A DNA stretch of 8,972 nucleotides, from NCBI GenBank assembly GCA_002293105.1, contig DBCP01000140.1, positions 17,180 through 26,151 of the forward strand. The letters run 5' to 3'. Both the position numbers and the translations under genes were made by a program. Below are positions 6,538-8,972 of the stretch, in pieces. Source of the stretch: Bacteroidetes bacterium UBA955 (lineage in GTDB: Bacteria > Bacteroidota > Bacteroidia > NS11-12g > UBA955). The notes beneath the pieces were generated by a model. That model had not been told where the DNA came from. It ran no database searches and saw only the letters and a program-made list of their open reading frames with translations. The stretch's first letter is position 1. Each line of letters opens with the position of its first letter.

Positions 6538-6978
6538 TTGTCTATCAAACGCCACAAATCGACCTTTCTAGGAGCCAATATTGATCTTGAGATCATCGCT
6601 GTGCATGCCCAAATTCCGCCACATTTGATGGCTTGGTGTCTAGATGACACTTTTTCTTCGCATTTTGTGCGTCAAGACCCTCCAATTTCAGTATTTTTGT
6701 CTCAGAATACAGAATCAAAGCACGTAGAATACTACTGGGAAGGCAATGAAACCGCCTGTGAAATGTGGATTTTAGAGAACAAGGGAAGCGGTGGATTGCT
6801 CTATTCTGGGAAGCCTACGCCCGATTTTTGGTTGCTGATGCGCGGCGCTGAAGACATGGGCGGTTCAGAAGAGTGGGTGAAAGGAATTACTTCCATTTCA
6901 TCTGTTCAATTGGCCTACCCCTTTCCTAGCAACAAACACAGCAAACTCCATTGGATCAACGCTTTGAGTCATCTGTAG
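6538..6978 (+). CDS. Diverged IPExxxVDY-family-like protein, probable TTG start
   Basis: A 146-residue soluble protein of unknown function. I place it in the Bacteroidetes IPExxxVDY family by location (between acpP-fabF-rnc and pyk, the usual site), length and the N-terminal pattern [19 protein letters not shown], which resembles the family's opening strand and helix. The naming signature is nearly lost: the aligned stretch is YSGKPTPDF (89-97), keeping only the Asp and an aromatic residue, followed by WLLMRG. No membrane segment, signal peptide or catalytic motif is visible. The start is uncertain. The frame is open from 6478, with ATG codons at 6478 and 6499. A TTG at 6538 gives the best match to family length and lies just after the predicted transcription start. 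The 13-residue N-terminus encoded from the ATG at 6499 looks unrelated to the family. The gene ends 15 bp before pyk, so the two are probably one operon. Confidence 0.62.
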   Translation: MSIKRHKSTFLGANIDLEIIAVHAQIPPHLMAWCLDDTFSSHFVRQDPPISVFLSQNTESKHVEYYWEGNETACEMWILENKGSGGLLYSGKPTPDFWLLMRGAEDMGGSEEWVKGITSISSVQLAYPFPSNKHSKLHWINALSHL

Positions 6979-6993
6979 TCGACGCAAAACAAC

Positions 6994-8424
6994 ATGTACC
7001 AAGGAAAATTCAACAAAACAAAAATTGTCGCCACCATCGGCCCTGCCACCAGTAGCGAAGAAATGCTCGAGAAAATCATCCACGCAGGTGTTGATGTTTG
7101 TCGGCTCAACTTCTCTCACGGCGCCTATGAATTGCATCAAGAAGTAATCGATCGCGTGCGAAACATCAACCAGCGATTGGGTTGCAATGTGGCATTATTA
7201 CAAGATTTACAGGGTCCAAAACTGCGTATCGGCAAAGTAGAAGGCGAATTCATCCTGCAAGAAGGCGATAGCATTTTGGTCACAACCGAAGAGCAAATTT
7301 CCACCGCAGAGATCCTCTATGTGAGCTACAAACGACTCATCCAAGATTGTAAGGCGGGCGAGCGCATTTTGTTGAACGATGGTAAGGTTTCCTTGGAATT
7401 TACCGAAAAAATTAACGATACCACCTTAAAAGCGCGTGTGGTTGCGGGCGGACCTTTATCATCAAACAAAGGATTCAACCTCCCCGATTCAAGCCTAACG
7501 GTGCCCAGTTTAACCAAAAAAGACTTGGCCGATTTGGAATATGGACTGTCGCAAGAAGTAGATTGGGTTGCCTTAAGTTTCGTGCGTACCGCCGACGATA
7601 TCGTGGAATTAAAGCGCTTGATCGCGGAAAAAGGCACACATACCAAAGTTATCGCCAAAATTGAAAAACCCGAGGCCGTAAAGAACATTGACGAAATTAT
7701 CAAAGTGTCTGATGGCATCATGGTGGCCCGCGGCGATTTGGGGGTGGAAGTTCCGATGCAACGCGTTCCTCTCATTCAAAAAACCATCGTGGAGAAATGC
7801 TTGGCTGCAGCAAAACCTTGCATCATTGCCACGCAAATGATGGAAAGCATGATTGTAGACAGCATGCCTACCCGCGCAGAAATCAACGATGTGGCCAATG
7901 CCGTATTGGATGGCGCCGATGCACTGATGCTATCCGGCGAAACGAGTGTGGGAAAGCACCCATTGCGCGTTATCGAGATTATGAGCAGCATCATCACTGA
8001 CATTGAGACCGACAAACGCACTTACTACAAAGGTGTTAAGCCAAGTCCGGAGTCACCTTCGTTTGCCAGCGATGAAATCTGTTTTACCGCGGTAAGGATG
8101 AGCGATCACCTGCATGCAAAAGCCATTGTAGCCATGACAAAGTCAGGCTTTACGGGATTTAGGGTCGCCAGTTACCGTCCTGAAGCAAACGTTTTCATCT
8201 TCACAGATAACAAAAAATTGTTGGCCACATTGAATTTGGTTTGGGGCGTTAGGGGCTTCTATTACGACAAATTCGTAAGTACCGATGATACCTTCCAAGA
8301 TGTGGTAGACATGCTGAAAGCAGAAGGCATGGTTAAACAAGGTGAATATGTGATTAACTGCGCCAGCATGCCCATTCACAAGAAGCAGCGGACCAATACC
8401 ATCAAAGTAACGCAAGTAGAATAA
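6994..8424 (+). CDS. pyk: Pyruvate kinase
   Basis: A 476-residue glycolytic enzyme transferring phosphate from phosphoenolpyruvate to ADP. The length matches bacterial type. The start TKIVATIGPAT (9-19) and RLNFSHG (37-43) begin the A domain. The small B domain lies at about 75-170 after DLQGPKLR (71-78). The catalytic lysine is K222 in AKIEKPEAV, with metal ligands E224 and D248 in VARGDLGVEVP. ATQMMESM and LMLSGETSVG also match the active-site barrel. The C-terminal domain, from about residue 355, ends in a strand-rich tail (RTNTIKVTQVE) and carries VASYRPEANVFIFTDN in place of the usual effector-site neighbourhood. The ATG at 6994 has no Shine-Dalgarno sequence but an A-rich leader. It is co-directional with the IPExxxVDY gene 15 bp upstream and shares its promoter. 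Confidence 0.97.
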   Translation: MYQGKFNKTKIVATIGPATSSEEMLEKIIHAGVDVCRLNFSHGAYELHQEVIDRVRNINQRLGCNVALLQDLQGPKLRIGKVEGEFILQEGDSILVTTEEQISTAEILYVSYKRLIQDCKAGERILLNDGKVSLEFTEKINDTTLKARVVAGGPLSSNKGFNLPDSSLTVPSLTKKDLADLEYGLSQEVDWVALSFVRTADDIVELKRLIAEKGTHTKVIAKIEKPEAVKNIDEIIKVSDGIMVARGDLGVEVPMQRVPLIQKTIVEKCLAAAKPCIIATQMMESMIVDSMPTRAEINDVANAVLDGADALMLSGETSVGKHPLRVIEIMSSIITDIETDKRTYYKGVKPSPESPSFASDEICFTAVRMSDHLHAKAIVAMTKSGFTGFRVASYRPEANVFIFTDNKKLLATLNLVWGVRGFYYDKFVSTDDTFQDVVDMLKAEGMVKQGEYVINCASMPIHKKQRTNTIKVTQVE

Positions 8425-8453
8425 GTGCATCGCCCAAAAGGCCGTTATATTTG
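8425..8453 (+). promoter_or_regulatory. Predicted promoter of the DUF2480 gene
   Basis: A perfect TAnnTTTG match, TATATTTG (8446-8453), lies 15 bases before the ATG at 8469. A GTG (8425-8427), one base off the TTG element, is 18 bases upstream. Transcription would start near 8459, giving a leader of about 10 bases. This suggests the DUF2480 gene is transcribed separately from pyk, whose stop is 44 bp from the ATG, although read-through cannot be excluded. Confidence 0.5.
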
Positions 8454-8468
8454 CAATAGCAACCCACC

Positions 8469-8972
8469 ATGGAAGACGTATTTGTAAACAAAGTAGCCAA
8501 TAGCGGCTTAATCACGTTAAATCTCGAAGATTACTTCCCAAAGGGTGAGAGGAAATTCATCGATATCAAAGACGTTTTGTTTATGGGAATGGTGCTAAAG
8601 GAAAAAGACTTCCGGGATTGGGTAAAAACCCATGATTGGTCTGCCTACCAAGATGTACATGTTGCCATAGGATGTTCTGCCGATGCAATTATTCCTACCT
8701 GGGCTTATATGTTGATGGCCACCAAATTATCAGGTATTGCCAAAGAAATCGTATTTGGCGATTTGCAAGCATTGGAAGCCGTTTTGTGGCGGAAATCGCT
8801 GGAGTGCATTTCGGTGGACCAGTATCGCGATGAAAAAATGGTCATTAAGGGCTGTGGCGATTTGCCGGTAACTGCAGCAGCATACACAGAAATCACCCGT
8901 TTACTCACGCCCGTTGTGAAAAGTATCATGTATGGCGAACCATGCTCAACGGTGCCTGTTTACAAAGCAAAA
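8469..8972 (+). CDS. DUF2480 family protein, lacking only its stop codon at the window edge
   Basis: The 168 residues visible run to the last base of the window. The end, GEPCSTVPVYKAK, matches the usual C-terminus of the family, so only a few residues or just the stop is missing. The protein is soluble, with no signal peptide or membrane segment. Three cysteines fall in family-typical motifs: C69 in IGCSADAIIPTWAYML, C129 in IKGCGDLP and C159 in YGEPCSTVP. C113 is less conserved in appearance. The function is unknown. From memory, homologues often lie beside SUF iron-sulphur assembly genes (SufE, DUF59/SufT) in Flavobacteria, so a link to Fe-S or thiol chemistry is possible, but no such genes are in this window. 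The start MEDVFVNKVANSGLITL is the normal family start. Confidence 0.88.
   Translation, partial: MEDVFVNKVANSGLITLNLEDYFPKGERKFIDIKDVLFMGMVLKEKDFRDWVKTHDWSAYQDVHVAIGCSADAIIPTWAYMLMATKLSGIAKEIVFGDLQALEAVLWRKSLECISVDQYRDEKMVIKGCGDLPVTAAAYTEITRLLTPVVKSIMYGEPCSTVPVYKAK

Noticed and set aside
6220..6555. Extended acpP frame of 111 residues
   Set aside because: The added 33 residues are absent from ACPs and would be encoded across the predicted promoter. The ATG at 6456 gives the standard protein.
8431..8445. Possible pyk terminator (GCC-CAAAA-GGC)
   Set aside because: The stem is only 3-4 bp and is followed by no clear T-run; it overlaps the upstream region of the DUF2480 promoter.
1..8972. Search for CRISPR arrays, tRNA or rRNA genes, insertion sequences, defence or toxin-antitoxin genes
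   Set aside because: No spaced repeats, tRNA cloverleaf, rRNA signature, transposase motif or defence-type protein was recognised. Gaps between genes are all about 100 bp or shorter.

Overview
The window looks like a housekeeping region of a chromosome from the phylum Bacteroidota, most likely the order Flavobacteriales. Three things suggest this: the protein families present (DUF1599, the Bacteroidetes DoxX-like family, an IPExxxVDY-type protein, DUF2480), Bacteroidetes-type promoters (TTG, then about 18-20 bases, then TAnnTTTG) close upstream of start codons, and no Shine-Dalgarno sequences at the starts. I see no tRNA, rRNA, CRISPR array, insertion sequence, prophage gene or attachment site. 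The assignment below order level is a guess.

Layout, left to right. (1) Positions 1-1004, minus strand: a DUF1599 protein made of two tandem copies of one helical domain, followed downstream by the N-terminal part of a DoxX-like membrane protein that runs off the left edge. (2) Positions 1037-4225, plus strand: a 1062-residue UvrD/PcrA-type helicase fused to a C-terminal RecB-family nuclease domain, with four cysteines placed like an iron-sulphur staple. Its start lies only 32 bp from the divergent DUF1599 start. (3) Positions 4229-6456, minus strand: a tight operon acpP-fabF-rnc (acyl carrier protein, 3-oxoacyl-ACP synthase II, ribonuclease III), converging on the helicase with a 3-bp gap. 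(4) Positions 6538-8424, plus strand: a diverged IPExxxVDY-type protein and pyruvate kinase in one operon, divergent from acpP. (5) Positions 8469-8972, plus strand: a DUF2480 protein with its own predicted promoter, complete except for its stop codon.

Together the genes cover fatty-acid synthesis (acpP, fabF), RNA processing (rnc), the last step of glycolysis (pyk) and DNA-end processing or repair (the helicase-nuclease). The most informative regulatory feature is the acpP / IPExxxVDY-pyk intergenic region, where two divergent predicted promoters interlock. No obviously new multi-gene system is present. The points worth a second look are the large soluble insertion in the DoxX-like protein, the helicase-nuclease with its possible Fe-S staple, the duplicated DUF1599 domain, a catalytic-site Asn in RNase III, the degenerate signature and probable TTG start of the IPExxxVDY-type protein, and the shared and interlocked promoters.
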